Part shown: positions 25,363 to 34,139 of the stretch, one piece after another
Layout of the letters: every line of letters begins with the position of its first letter
How positions within the stretch are numbered: the first letter of the stretch is position 1
Source of the DNA: Puniceibacterium confluentis
GTDB lineage: Bacteria; Pseudomonadota; Alphaproteobacteria; Rhodobacterales; Rhodobacteraceae
Reading direction: 5' to 3'
Assembly (NCBI RefSeq): GCF_007923445.1
Contig: NZ_VOJI01000012.1
Span: 93,066 to 157,065, forward strand
DNA: 64,000 nt
Notes under the pieces: generated by a model
Databases searched by the model: none
The model's input: only the letters and a program-made list of their open reading frames with translations
Told to the model about the DNA's origin: nothing
Program-made: the position numbers and the translations under genes

Positions 25363-27042
25363 ATGAATTGCGCTTCCCTGACCCCAATGCCCGAGGCCGC
25401 CGCCTTCCGCCGTCCGCCATCGCAGGTGATGCGCCTGGCGCGGATGGGAAGCGCGCATCCGACACGTCTGTCCTTTCTGCGAAATCTGCTGCGCCGGGTG
25501 ACCCGCGAAGGCTGGACGTTCGACCGCCCGGTCTGGGAGATTGACGACAAGGGCGTCGGACGCGCCGTCTATCGCGCCGCAGGGCCCGATCGCACCTACT
25601 GCCTGGTGGCTTTCGCCCATGACCTGCCTGACGAGATGCGCTCGGACCGCGTGATCGCCACGGCCTGGGATGCGACCTTTACGCTTTTTGACGGTGAACC
25701 CACGACCGCTGACCTTGACCGCCTTCAGGCCAATGTGCCGTTGCAGGAGGCCGGCCGTATCAGCCCGCGCGAACTGTCGCTCAGCCGCGCCAACCGCTCG
25801 GTACGACTCTTCGCGCATGTCATCGAGCGGCTGGCCGAGGGCCTGCAGCCCGACGTCGCCGAGGTCGAGGCCGTCGGATACCTGATGCGGACCACGGCCG
25901 TCTACGGCTCGGGCAAGTTCGGTGCGGCCGACCGCGCGGCCATCGCCGACCGGCCGGAACTCAGCGCACCCTTCCAGGCAGAGATGCTCTCGGTTTGGCT
26001 GACGCGGCAATTCACCGTGGACATCGCCGAACATCTGGCCGCCGTTCGCGGTGGCGCAAAGGCGGTGCGCCTTGATCCCGCCATCAGGCAGGGACTGGGT
26101 GTCGGCAATTCCACCGGGCTCGGCATGGCGCCGTTCCTGGTGCGTCACCCGGTGTTGCTGAACAACTGGATGATGGCGCGCGAAGAAGCCATTGCACGCG
26201 TCCGATCGCAGGACACTGCGGATCCCCAGACCGTAGCGGGGTTCCGCGCGGCCCTCGTGGAAGCCCGGGAGAACGCCGAGCTTTGGCATTCGACCCACCC
26301 GATTCAGATCGAGAAGCTCGACGCGCTGCGCCATGATCTTTCCCGTCTTGCCAACCGGATCGCGGACTGGCCCGAGACCGGTGCGAACAGGCCCTGGGAC
26401 GCGCTCTGGCACTGGGGGGAGTCCGAGCTGTCGCTGGAAGGACAGGAAGCGCTGCTGGCACTGATGCTCGAGCCCCATGGCGATCTTGTCGACGGGCTGG
26501 CCGACTGCATGACGGCGGACGAAAGGGCCTCGTTCCGGCTCGATGGTGCGATGAAGGTGGCGGCGCTTTCCGCCAGCCTTGCAGAGCACTACGACTGGGC
26601 GCTGGCCACAGACTTCGACCGGCCGGAAAACTCCGCGCGGTTCTGGTATGTTTCCGAGGAAAAGCTGGAACCGCGGCTGGGCAACCGGTTCGAGGAGGAC
26701 GGCGCCACGCTGGAGCAGCCGCTGTGCATCGCGCGGCTGGCGCGAGAACTGCATTCGGCGCTGGCCGACTGGCCGGATGATGCACCGCTGGCCGCGTTCC
26801 TGCTCGCCCGCCCCGAGCATCGCTTCATGGCGCGGCGAGCGCAGATCGTGCGCGGGCACCCCTATGCCGAGGTGCACGACAACCTGATCTCTGAAACGAT
26901 GCTGCCCATCGACCTGATGCGCTGCAAGCTGGCGTTCTTCGGCGCCAGCCGCTTCGATCCCCGGTCCGACAAATGGGTGCGCATCAGCCTGTTTCAGGGG
27001 CTGCCCTATCCTTCCGACGTGACCCCAGGAGGCTGGACATGA
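25363..27042 (+). CDS. Unknown 559-aa protein of the BCCT/M19 cassette
   Basis: Not recognised. It is soluble-looking, with no signal peptide or membrane segment and no obvious cofactor motif. Notable segments are YLMRTTAVYGSGKFG, RLDPAIRQGLGVGNSTGLGMAPFLVRHPVLLNNWM and RHDLSRLANRIADWP. The central GxGNSTGLGMAPF stretch might be a ligand loop. Its stop overlaps the DUF3726 start (ATGA), so both are made together. Conserved context with ALDH, M19 and RidA points to an enzyme or assembly factor in the same pathway. Confidence 0.85.
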   Translation: MNCASLTPMPEAAAFRRPPSQVMRLARMGSAHPTRLSFLRNLLRRVTREGWTFDRPVWEIDDKGVGRAVYRAAGPDRTYCLVAFAHDLPDEMRSDRVIATAWDATFTLFDGEPTTADLDRLQANVPLQEAGRISPRELSLSRANRSVRLFAHVIERLAEGLQPDVAEVEAVGYLMRTTAVYGSGKFGAADRAAIADRPELSAPFQAEMLSVWLTRQFTVDIAEHLAAVRGGAKAVRLDPAIRQGLGVGNSTGLGMAPFLVRHPVLLNNWMMAREEAIARVRSQDTADPQTVAGFRAALVEARENAELWHSTHPIQIEKLDALRHDLSRLANRIADWPETGANRPWDALWHWGESELSLEGQEALLALMLEPHGDLVDGLADCMTADERASFRLDGAMKVAALSASLAEHYDWALATDFDRPENSARFWYVSEEKLEPRLGNRFEEDGATLEQPLCIARLARELHSALADWPDDAPLAAFLLARPEHRFMARRAQIVRGHPYAEVHDNLISETMLPIDLMRCKLAFFGASRFDPRSDKWVRISLFQGLPYPSDVTPGGWT

Positions 27043-27773
27043 CCACTGCGCATCATCAGGACTTGGAACCCAACGACCCGACCCGGTCGGGCTCGCCGGT
27101 GCCCTCGGGCAACAGCGCGCGCCTGTCGCAGAACGAGATCGAGCAGCTGTGTCTCAAGGCCGCCCGAGGTGCCGGCATGAGCTGGGGGCTTGCCGAGGAG
27201 GCCGGCTATGCCGCGGCCTGGCTGGCGATGCGCGGGCTGGATGGACCCGGCGTCCTGTTGGCGCAACTCAGGGATGCGATGGACCGCGACTGGCACGAGA
27301 TATGTCCCGTCGTTGCGCCGGGGCGCTTTCAGGCGGCGGACGGCGGCTGTCTCTGCCCCATCGCCCTTGGCTCGGCTCTGTGCGACCATGCGGGCCTGCC
27401 GGAAACGGCGATGGATGAAACCGCCCTGCGGATCGGTCCGGTCAGTCATCCCGTCCTGCTGCTGCCGTTCCTGGCTAACCTTGCCAGCGTGCAGGGCGGC
27501 TGCGTGCAACTCGACTGGCCTCGCGGCACCGTGCTGCTGACCGCGGAAGGCGGGGTTTCCAGCGCAGCCGGGATGCTCGCGACAGAGACCCGGCTGGACG
27601 CCGAGTTGTCCGTCCATGGCGCCGCTCCGGATGACTCGATGCAGCCGGGCGCACCGCTTTTTGTGCCTTCGGCAACCCTGAGCGGCCTTAATGCCTTCGC
27701 GCTGCGCACCACGGTGCCGGCGTCCGAAGCCTCGCGCGCCGGTGCCGGCGCTGCGGTTGGTGACAACGACTGA
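27039..27773 (+). CDS. DUF3726-domain protein
   Basis: A 244-aa protein. The region SQNEIEQLCLKAARGAGMSWGLAEEAGYAAAWLAMRGLDGPGVLL matches DUF3726, a family without assigned function that often accompanies BCCT or dipeptidase genes. A GGCLCPIALG segment is also typical. It is coupled by ATGA to the 559-aa gene, preceded by AGGAGG, and likely forms a complex with it. Confidence 0.82.
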   Translation: MTTAHHQDLEPNDPTRSGSPVPSGNSARLSQNEIEQLCLKAARGAGMSWGLAEEAGYAAAWLAMRGLDGPGVLLAQLRDAMDRDWHEICPVVAPGRFQAADGGCLCPIALGSALCDHAGLPETAMDETALRIGPVSHPVLLLPFLANLASVQGGCVQLDWPRGTVLLTAEGGVSSAAGMLATETRLDAELSVHGAAPDDSMQPGAPLFVPSATLSGLNAFALRTTVPASEASRAGAGAAVGDND

Positions 27774-27791
27774 AAGAAGGAACGAACTCGT

Positions 27792-28145
27792 ATGACCCTC
27801 CAAAGATTGAATCCGGGAGCCCGCATGAGCGAGGCGGTCCGCATTGGCGACATTGTATTCCTGGCAGGGCAGATACCTGACGATCTGGCGGGCGATATCG
27901 CCGCACAGACCCGCGAGGTGTTGGACAACGTCGATGCGGTGATGGCCGAACTGGGTGGCAGCAAGGCCGATATCGCTTCGATTCAGGTCTGGCTCAGCGA
28001 TATGGCTGATTTTCAAGGCATGAACGCTGTCTGGGATGCATGGGTCGATCCGGCCAACCCACCGGCTCGCGCCACCTGCGGCGTGGCTCTTGCGCGCCCG
28101 GGGATGCGCGTTGAAATGATCGCGGTCGCTCGCGCTCCGTATTAG
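27792..28145 (+). CDS. RidA-family protein (enamine/imine deaminase)
   Basis: A 117-aa member of the YjgF/YER057c/UK114 family (MSEAVRIGDIVFLAGQIPDD, NVDAVMAELGGSKADIASIQVWLSDMADF, NPPARATCGVALARPGMRVEMIAVA). The conserved Arg of PARATCGV anchors the substrate carboxylate. RidA hydrolyses reactive enamines/imines, so its place at the end of the cassette suggests an imine intermediate, consistent with degradation of an N-containing substrate. Confidence 0.9.
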   Translation: MTLQRLNPGARMSEAVRIGDIVFLAGQIPDDLAGDIAAQTREVLDNVDAVMAELGGSKADIASIQVWLSDMADFQGMNAVWDAWVDPANPPARATCGVALARPGMRVEMIAVARAPY

Positions 28146-28627
28146 GGCAGCACCGGCCGGAGCGGCCGCAGATGGAATCGGCGCCCTGACGGCAGGAATG
28201 GGAATCCCCCCATTTTTGCGGGGGCCCGGTCGTAGAATTTACGCGGCCATCTTCAGTTTCCGGGCGGGACTTTCTGGGCGGGTGTCATCAAGGCCTTGTC
28301 GCCAAAAGCGGCTGACTGATCAGAGGCCGGATACATTTACGCAAGCCGGACGGTCACGAGCGAAAACCTTGCAATACCTGCCGAGAAAATTCCACTTCCG
28401 CAGCCCACCAAGTGCCGGCAGCCGCGGACGTCAGCCGAGCTCGATGCGAACGGCAGGTATGGGCCGGTCGCTCATTGCAGCCAAGATGAACTGCGCGACT
28501 ATTCAAAGCCCGCCTTCTGCGCATGGCCGCGACGATCCAACCCTGCAAAGCACTTGAAGACGTCCGAAAGGCTGCGACACCCGATGCCGGGTGTTTCCGA
28601 AACGCGACAGGCGCCTTCGCGCTGCCC
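28146..28627. other. Gap after ridA, hairpin but no gene
   Basis: 482 bases between convergent genes. A CCCCC / GGGGG hairpin around ATTTTTG at about 28205-28225 may help end transcription of the cassette. No family match or good coding frame is seen in the rest, which may include decayed insertion-sequence DNA. Confidence 0.4.
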
Positions 28628-29320
28628 TCAGCTTTCGGTAACGGTGTCGGCGTTCGTCTTGGGGTAAAGAAATACCGTCGATTCCAGCGGGACGCGGTCA
28701 TACAGGTGGCGGATATGGTCGTTGGTCAGACCGGCGCATCCGTTCGACACTGCGCGTCCGATTGTCGAGGGATCGTTGGTGCCGTGGATCCTCAGGAAGG
28801 TGTCGCCCCGTCCCTCCTGGAACAGATACAGGGCCCGCGCGCCCAGCGGATTGTTCGGGCCGCCCTCCATCCCGTCCTTGTGCTGTTCGTATTTTTCCGG
28901 CTCGCGCGCGATCATGTCCGGGGTCGGGGTCCAGGACGGCCATTCCTTTTTCGCTCCGACGTAAAACCTGCCGGATTCATACAGACCTTCTCTTCCGACA
29001 CGGATCTTGTACAGCCAGGCCTGCGCATCCGGCATCGTCCAGTAAAGCTCGAAACGGTCGGGAACGACATGGATCTCGCCAGCCGGCACCCCGGCATCCA
29101 ACGTCACGAGTCTGGGCTCCATCGGCAGAAGCCCGGCCTCTGGCGGTGCGACGCCCTGCTCATGGGCCGCCCCCTCTCCCACCATGCCCAGGGACAGCGC
29201 CGCCGCACCAAGGGTCAGGGCGTGGCGGCGTGTCAGCATCGGCGAAGCCATGCCCGGGATGCGCCGCAAGGGCAGTGCGCTCGATGTGGCGGCGGTGGCT
29301 CGGGGGGTCGGTCTGGACAT
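28628..29320 (-). CDS. L,D-transpeptidase (YkuD/ErfK family)
   Basis: A 230-aa exported enzyme. The N-terminus has a twin-arginine-like signal (MLTRRHALTLGAAALSLG). The YkuD catalytic region is FLRIHGTNDPSTIGRAVSNG followed by CAGLTNDHIRHLYDRV, with the conserved His and catalytic Cys. It would form 3-3 cross-links or attach proteins to peptidoglycan. The start MSRPTPR is set by GGAG 8 bases upstream; a longer in-frame extension lacks support. It is monocistronic. Confidence 0.9.
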   Translation of the reverse strand: MSRPTPRATAATSSALPLRRIPGMASPMLTRRHALTLGAAALSLGMVGEGAAHEQGVAPPEAGLLPMEPRLVTLDAGVPAGEIHVVPDRFELYWTMPDAQAWLYKIRVGREGLYESGRFYVGAKKEWPSWTPTPDMIAREPEKYEQHKDGMEGGPNNPLGARALYLFQEGRGDTFLRIHGTNDPSTIGRAVSNGCAGLTNDHIRHLYDRVPLESTVFLYPKTNADTVTES

Positions 29321-29518
29321 CAAATGCTCCGTTCGTGATGGATGTATGGGACACAGTCCCAAGTGCCTTGAGTGAGCCTTGACAAGCTCTTTGCGGTTCC
29401 GTCGAACGGAAGGTCGGTCAAACAGGTTGTGATGTCCGCAACTTCGACTACGGGTTGGTCTGCTCGTGACGTGACCCGGCCCAAGCGCGATACGCCTTTC
29501 AGGCACGCGGACACCGCT

Positions 29519-29944
29519 CGTTACCAGTGCAACCACGTGGGCCGGGAAATGGTTCCTTGTCCCGGCTTACAATACAATGTTTAGGTGCGCCTTCAAAGGC
29601 CTCTCGGGACACGGCGGACCGCATGATTGCGACAGGCAGCGCGGCGTATGATGCCCTGTAAGTGTTGAGTTCCAGCCAACGCGCCACCGCATCTTCCAGT
29701 GTGCGCAGGTAGTCTGGCCCGAGATTGTAGCCGGAGGCCAGTCCTCTCCCAGGGCCCCGAGAACCGCGCGGATGTTCCAGAGCTTGAACTCAATCGAACT
29801 GCTGTTGCGGTCGATCTGGATCTGAAGAACGCGATTGTGCGCGACCGTGTCAGGGAACTGGTTCACAAAGTCCGCAGACCGCATCGCGAAGCAATCCGCG
29901 ATGATCACGCCATTCTCTGCATCTGTCCACGGCCCGCTCGACAT
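29519..29944 (-). pseudogene. N-terminal half of a broken DUF3883-type protein
   Basis: Starts MSSGPWTDAENGVIIADCFA and runs through HNRVLQIQIDRNSSSIEFKLWNIRAVLGALGEDWPP. It then shifts frame to GYNLGPDYLRTLEDAVARWLELNTYRAS before ending. This is the N-terminus seen in a family of uncharacterised proteins whose C-terminus is a DUF3883 nuclease-like domain. A matching C-terminal piece lies nearby on the opposite strand (30226-30408). Confidence 0.65.
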
Positions 29945-30065
29945 TCGGCCAGGCTGGGTCTTGCGGACAAAAGGCGGTTCCTGCTGACCTCTGACCGTGA
30001 TTCAGGCTGATACCTGTGATGGAGCCCGACCTGGCACGAGACCTGATGCCGGACGTGGAGTGGGT

Positions 30066-30191
30066 GATCTTGAACACTTCATCCCGGCTGTCCGCGCACC
30101 GAACGGGCGCAGACCGACCAACCTCCGCCTTGTCCGCGACGGGATTTTCTGGATCGTCGGGACCGGCGCGCCATGGCGTGCCCCGCCGGAC
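30066..30191 (+). pseudogene. Fragment of an IS5-type transposase N-terminus
   Basis: The frame reads DLEHFIPAVRAPNGRRPTNL then RLVRDGIFWIVGTGAPWRAPPD, matching the start of IS5-family transposases (rrpanDRRVisGIFWvLRTGAPWRDLP pattern). Only about 40 residues remain. It sits exactly between the two inverted halves of the DUF3883-type gene, so this element may have caused the break. Confidence 0.6.
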
Positions 30192-30225
30192 GGGAGGAAC
30201 GCGCGTTGGCGCATGGGAAAGCAGG

Positions 30226-30408
30226 GCTGGCTGGGAACGCACACCCTTCGATATCTCGCGCAACGAACTGGCTGGTGCCGACGAACGGCGGCCCGGTTGG
30301 TACCTCATGCGGCTCAATCACTTTTCACGCGAACCGAAGGCGTGCGAACTGCCCCGCCGCTGGACGCCCACGTGTCGCTGACCGCCACGCGCTTTCAGGC
30401 CAGCTTTC
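30226..30408 (+). pseudogene. C-terminal piece of a broken DUF3883-type protein
   Basis: AGWERTPFDISRNELAGADE then RRPGWYLMRLNHFSREPKACEL, and after one frameshift PPLDAHVSLTATRFQASFH. This is the end of a DUF3883 domain (T-P-F-x-I-S-R-N-E-L). It reads rightwards, while the N-terminal half at 29519-29944 reads leftwards, so the gene was split with an inversion. Confidence 0.65.
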
Positions 30409-30660
30409 ACCGAGCGTCAATTGCTCCCCCCTGCCCCGCCCGCCCGGCCCACGGCAGCACCGCGACGCCGCAGAGGTCGAGGATCGACCGCATCATGGTC
30501 TCGTGCCGCAACACCAGCCGCAACACGCGGCTGACATGGCGGTCGGAGATGCCTTCCACTTTGGCGAGATCGGCGGTGGTGGTGATGTCGCCACGCTCCA
30601 GCCTGCGGCGCCTGTCCCGCGGGCGACCAAGCGCACGCGGCAGGCGGGCATCCGGCGTTG
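30407..30660 (-). pseudogene. C-terminal remnant of a recombinase-associated HTH protein
   Basis: Reads RRRLERGDITTTADLAKVEG then ISDRHVSRVLRLVLRHETMMRSILDL. This L-E-x-G...DLA-x-x-EGIS-x-x-x-VSRVLRL...I-x-x-IL pattern is the conserved C-terminal HTH of a protein commonly found beside recombinases in Rhodobacterales elements. The N-terminal part is missing. Confidence 0.5.
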
Positions 30661-30720
30661 TTGCAACACCGCGCCGGGCCCTGATGGAAATCCGTCTTGG
30701 CGACGTCGCGGGTTCCCGTT

Positions 30721-31554
30721 TCAGCCGGGCGTCGGCAGGTCCAGCAGCGCCCGGGCCTCGGCGATGGTCGCAGCGCGGCGCCCGTATCTTTCGATGATGC
30801 CGACACATTGCCGGACCAGCGCCGCATTCGACGGCGCAAGCGTATCCTTGTCGAGACGCATGTTGTCTTCCAGGCCGGTGCGGCAATGCCCGCCCAATTC
30901 GGCGCACCATTCGTTCAGCGTCGCCTGGTGGCGACCGATTCCGGCGGCGCACCAGGTCGCCTTCGGCATCAGTCGCGTTGTGGTCCGCACCATGAACTCG
31001 AACGCCTCGCGGTCGACGGGCATGGCGTTCTGCACCCCCATCACGAACTGAACGTGCGGCGCGGCCGGAAGGCGTCCGTCGGCCACCATCCGCGCCGCCT
31101 GGAAGATGTGGCTGAGATCGAAGGCTTCGATCTCCGGCTTTACACCCTGCGCGACCATCTCCTCGGCCAGCCAGTCGACGAGATCAGGGCTGTTCTCATA
31201 GACGCGGGTCGGGAAATTGTTCGATCCGACCGCAAGCGAGGCCATGTCGGGGCGCAGCGACAACATGCCGCCGCGTTCGCGGCCCGCCCCCGAGCGCCCG
31301 CCGGTCGAAAGCTGCACGATCATGCCGGGGCAATGCTGGCGCAGCCCTTCCAGCAGTCCGGAGAACTTCTCAGGGTCCGATGTCGGCGAGCCGTCGGCGT
31401 TGCGGACGTGGCAGTGCGCAATGGTCGCTCCTGCCTCGAATGCCTCCTGGGTCGACTCGATCTGTTCCGGGATCGTGATCGGAACTGCCGGATTGTTGGA
31501 TTTCTGCGGCAATGAGCCCGTGATCGCGACGCAGATGATTGCAGGGTCTGTCAT
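30721..31554 (-). CDS. BKACE-family beta-keto acid cleavage enzyme (DUF849)
   Basis: A 277-aa TIM-barrel enzyme. The zinc-binding His-x-His is in GATIAHCHVRNADGSPTSDP; PEIEAFDLSHI and GLEDNMRL are further family signatures. BKACEs condense a beta-keto acid with acetyl-CoA, releasing acetoacetate and a new CoA ester. Its ATG overlaps the dioxygenase stop (ATGA). In this context the likely substrate is 3-oxoadipate from the hydroxyquinol pathway, giving succinyl-CoA and acetoacetate. That is an inference from the neighbours. Annotation tools may call it 3-keto-5-aminohexanoate cleavage protein. Confidence 0.9.
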   Translation of the reverse strand: MTDPAIICVAITGSLPQKSNNPAVPITIPEQIESTQEAFEAGATIAHCHVRNADGSPTSDPEKFSGLLEGLRQHCPGMIVQLSTGGRSGAGRERGGMLSLRPDMASLAVGSNNFPTRVYENSPDLVDWLAEEMVAQGVKPEIEAFDLSHIFQAARMVADGRLPAAPHVQFVMGVQNAMPVDREAFEFMVRTTTRLMPKATWCAAGIGRHQATLNEWCAELGGHCRTGLEDNMRLDKDTLAPSNAALVRQCVGIIERYGRRAATIAEARALLDLPTPG

Positions 31555-32411
31555 TTGCGTGTCGCTCCGCCCGCCGGGACCATCACGAAATCGAAGGGTG
31601 AGCGCCATTCGGTATCGCCCCGAACATGCTCGAACGGTGCAATCAGCGTCTCTTTCACTCCAAAGACCGTGTCATCCGACAGGTACGAATCTTCGGCCAC
31701 GAAGGTATGGGTCACGATCGTATCGTGGCCGGGTGCCGTCACCATGAAGTGCAGGTGGGCCGGACGAAACGGATGTCGTCCGAGCTTGCCCAGCATACGG
31801 CCGACCGGACCGTCGTCCGGGATCGGGTAGCTGACCGGCTTGATGCCGACAAAGCTGTAGGTGCCGTCAGGGCCGGTGATGAAGCGGCCACGATTGTTCC
31901 ACTTCGGTATCTTGCCCGGCTTCTGGACGTCATAAAAGCCGTCGGCATCGTCGGACCAGACGTCGACACATGCGCCCGTGATCGGCATTCCCTGCGTGTC
32001 GATCACGCGCCCTTCGAACAGGCAGCTTTCGCCCTTGCCGTCGAGATTGATCGAGGCGCCCATTTCGCGGATCGGCGCGTTGGCGACGTGGAAAGGGCCG
32101 AACACCGTATTTTCCGTCGCGCCATCCGGTCGGCGGTTGTTGATCGCGTCAGTCAGCATCGAAAGCCCCAGCACGTCGGACAGCAGGATGAATTCCTGTC
32201 GCTCATCGGTGCAGATCTGGCCGGTTCTGGTGAGGAAATCGATGGCGACATCCCATTCGTCCTGGCGCAATTCGACATCCTTGGCAAAGGCATGCAGGTG
32301 CCTGACCAGACTCGCCATGACCGTCCTGAGGCGCGGATTCGTGTCATCGCCCATTCGGGCATTCACGATTTCATCGGAATGTTCCTCGGAAAAATAGCTT
32401 TTGTCATTCAT
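31551..32411 (-). CDS. Intradiol ring-cleavage dioxygenase (hydroxyquinol 1,2-dioxygenase-like)
   Basis: A 286-aa non-heme Fe(III) dioxygenase: N-terminal helical linker (RTVMASLVRHLHAFAKDVEL) and catalytic beta-sandwich. The iron ligands are Tyr in DGFYDVQKP, Tyr in KPVSYPIPDDGP and the two His of RPAHLHFMV. Its downstream partner maleylacetate reductase makes hydroxyquinol (1,2,4-trihydroxybenzene) the most likely substrate over catechol. The start MNDKSYF is chosen since GAGGA precedes it. The frame is open upstream but that stretch is intergenic. Confidence 0.9.
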   Translation of the reverse strand: MNDKSYFSEEHSDEIVNARMGDDTNPRLRTVMASLVRHLHAFAKDVELRQDEWDVAIDFLTRTGQICTDERQEFILLSDVLGLSMLTDAINNRRPDGATENTVFGPFHVANAPIREMGASINLDGKGESCLFEGRVIDTQGMPITGACVDVWSDDADGFYDVQKPGKIPKWNNRGRFITGPDGTYSFVGIKPVSYPIPDDGPVGRMLGKLGRHPFRPAHLHFMVTAPGHDTIVTHTFVAEDSYLSDDTVFGVKETLIAPFEHVRGDTEWRSPFDFVMVPAGGATRK

Positions 32412-32569
32412 GTCTAGGACATCCTCAGCGTTATTGGCAGGCAAGGTCACGCGCGCTACCCGGCGTGTCGGGTCAGGATCGGCAGAATACATCTTTGGTG
32501 GCGCGGGATCGAATGCAGTCGGTGTTGAAACCTTTGCCGTCCCGGGCAGATCTTCCGCATCACGCATTG

Positions 32570-33631
32570 TCAGGGCTGCGGTTCGGCGCCTTCCCAAGCG
32601 CGCTGCAGCAGGGCGCGCAACGGCGCGGCCTCGATCGGGCGCGGGTTCCAGTATGGGTTGGCAAGCGCGATCTCGCAGGCGCGGTCCAGGTCGGTCTGCT
32701 TTACGCCAAGGTCGCACAGCGCCGTCGGGACGCCGAGCTTTTGCGCCATCCTGTACAGGCCGACCGGCGCGTCCTCCGCGTCGATTGCCGCCGCGATCCG
32801 CGCCATGGCTTCGGGGGCGGCAATGCTGTTGTAGGCCAACGCATGCGGCAGCACGATGGTGTGCGTTTCGGCATGGGGCAGGTTGAAACTGCCGCCGAGC
32901 GTGTGGCAAAGCTTGTGATGCAGCGACATCCCCACATGACCCAGCACCGTTCCGCAAAGCCAGGCCCCGTAGAGGCAGCTTGAACGGGCATTCCTGTTGT
33001 CGGGCGCACCGGCCAGCACCGACATGCCTTTCGCCAGGGCGCGGATCCCCTCCTCGGCCATCAGCGACATCACGGGATTGCCATCCTTGGCATATAGACC
33101 TTCCGCGGCGTGGGCGATGGCGTTCATGCCGCTGACGAGTGACATCCCCAGCGGCAGGGTCATGGTCAGATCCGGGTCGTAAATCACCGAGCGTGGCAGG
33201 ACGCGCGCGTCCTTGCCGGTCTTCTTCAGACCGTTTTCGGTAATGCCGTAGACGGGAGTCATCTCGGACCCGGCGTAGGTGGTGGGAATTGCGATGATCG
33301 GAACAGGCGCTTCCAGGGCAATGGCCTTGCCAAGGCCGATGGTCGAGCCGCCGCCAATGGCCACCGCGCAATCCGCCTTCAGTTCCGCCGCGATTTCGCG
33401 GGCCTTGCGGGCGCTCTCGATGGGCACATGCATTTCGGCGCCGTCATGGAGTCCGGCAAAGCGGGCCCCCAGAAGGTCGGCAACCTGCTCGGCCTGCGCC
33501 CGTTGCTGCGGGGTGCAGAGCACCAGAGCCCGGGTTGCACCGATCGCCTCGACCTCTTCGCGGACCGAAGCAAGTTTCCCCGCACCAAACATGACCCGTG
33601 CAGGCAGCGCCGTGTAAATGAAGTCTTTCAT
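32570..33631 (-). CDS. Maleylacetate reductase
   Basis: A 353-aa iron-type alcohol dehydrogenase-fold protein. Key segments are the NAD site VAIGGGSTIGLGKAIAL, PTTYAGSEMTPVYGITENG (a maleylacetate reductase signature), NAIAHAAEGLYA and HHKLCHTLGG. It reduces maleylacetate to 3-oxoadipate using NAD(P)H, the step after hydroxyquinol cleavage. Start MKDFIYT is favoured over an upstream ATG as the family begins this way. About 160 bases separate it from the dioxygenase. Confidence 0.92.
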   Translation of the reverse strand: MKDFIYTALPARVMFGAGKLASVREEVEAIGATRALVLCTPQQRAQAEQVADLLGARFAGLHDGAEMHVPIESARKAREIAAELKADCAVAIGGGSTIGLGKAIALEAPVPIIAIPTTYAGSEMTPVYGITENGLKKTGKDARVLPRSVIYDPDLTMTLPLGMSLVSGMNAIAHAAEGLYAKDGNPVMSLMAEEGIRALAKGMSVLAGAPDNRNARSSCLYGAWLCGTVLGHVGMSLHHKLCHTLGGSFNLPHAETHTIVLPHALAYNSIAAPEAMARIAAAIDAEDAPVGLYRMAQKLGVPTALCDLGVKQTDLDRACEIALANPYWNPRPIEAAPLRALLQRAWEGAEPQP

Positions 33632-33670
33632 GCGTGCATTCCTAGCTGGTCCATCCAACGTTTCCGCCGG

Positions 33671-33970
33671 TCATAGCGCGTAATCGACCTGAAATCGCGC
33701 GATGCGGCTCTGCCCCAACTCGTCCTTTACCCGGAGATGGGCGGGATGGGTTGCATAGGCGTCCAGCGCCGCCTGGCTCTCGAACTCTGTATAAAGCACA
33801 ACGTCGCAGGCATAGTCGACGCGGCTGTGGTCAAACCCCACCTCGAGATGGATGAGCCCCGGCACATTGCCGCGCAGGGCCTCAAAGCGCGATCGCAGGA
33901 ATTCGGCCGCCTTGCGGCGATCCTCTTCTGCGTCGCCCGCCATATTCCACATTACGATATGCTTGATCAT
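33671..33970 (-). CDS. Dabb-domain (stress-responsive A/B barrel) protein
   Basis: A 99-aa dimeric alpha-beta barrel protein, MIKHIVMWNMAGDAEEDRRK onward, ending with the strand ...DYACDVVLYTEFESQAALDAYATHPAHLRVKDEL. Family members bind or transform small aromatics, some acting as cyclases, mutases or monooxygenases. It sits just before maleylacetate reductase, so it may act on the aromatic intermediate. GGAG precedes the ATG; a 170-base gap separates it from the dehydrogenase upstream. Confidence 0.88.
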   Translation of the reverse strand: MIKHIVMWNMAGDAEEDRRKAAEFLRSRFEALRGNVPGLIHLEVGFDHSRVDYACDVVLYTEFESQAALDAYATHPAHLRVKDELGQSRIARFQVDYAL

Positions 33971-34139
33971 GTTCTGCTCCGAAGCACCGGACTGAAAAGT
34001 CAGACCTGTTGACCTGAGTGAAAGACATCGGGGACGGCCGCGAACGGATCCGGCCAATCGGCCACTCCTGCATGCGTCAGACCAGGGATGGGCAAACGCA
34101 GCCGTGACCGCCGACGGTGAAGTGTCCTGGGTTGGAGGG

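Noticed and set aside
25303-26877. 524-codon minus-strand frame opposite the unknown 559-aa gene
   Set aside because: Considered because the plus-strand gene is itself unknown. The plus-strand frame has a start-overlap with DUF3726 and normal composition; the antisense frame is His/Arg/Gly-rich.
28354-28701. 115-codon minus-strand frame overlapping the L,D-transpeptidase end
   Set aside because: Arg/Ala-rich, overlaps a real gene end, no family match.
31551-33371. 606-codon reading of the dioxygenase frame
   Set aside because: The upstream part overlaps maleylacetate reductase in another frame. The dioxygenase family starts at MNDKSYF with a ribosome-binding site.
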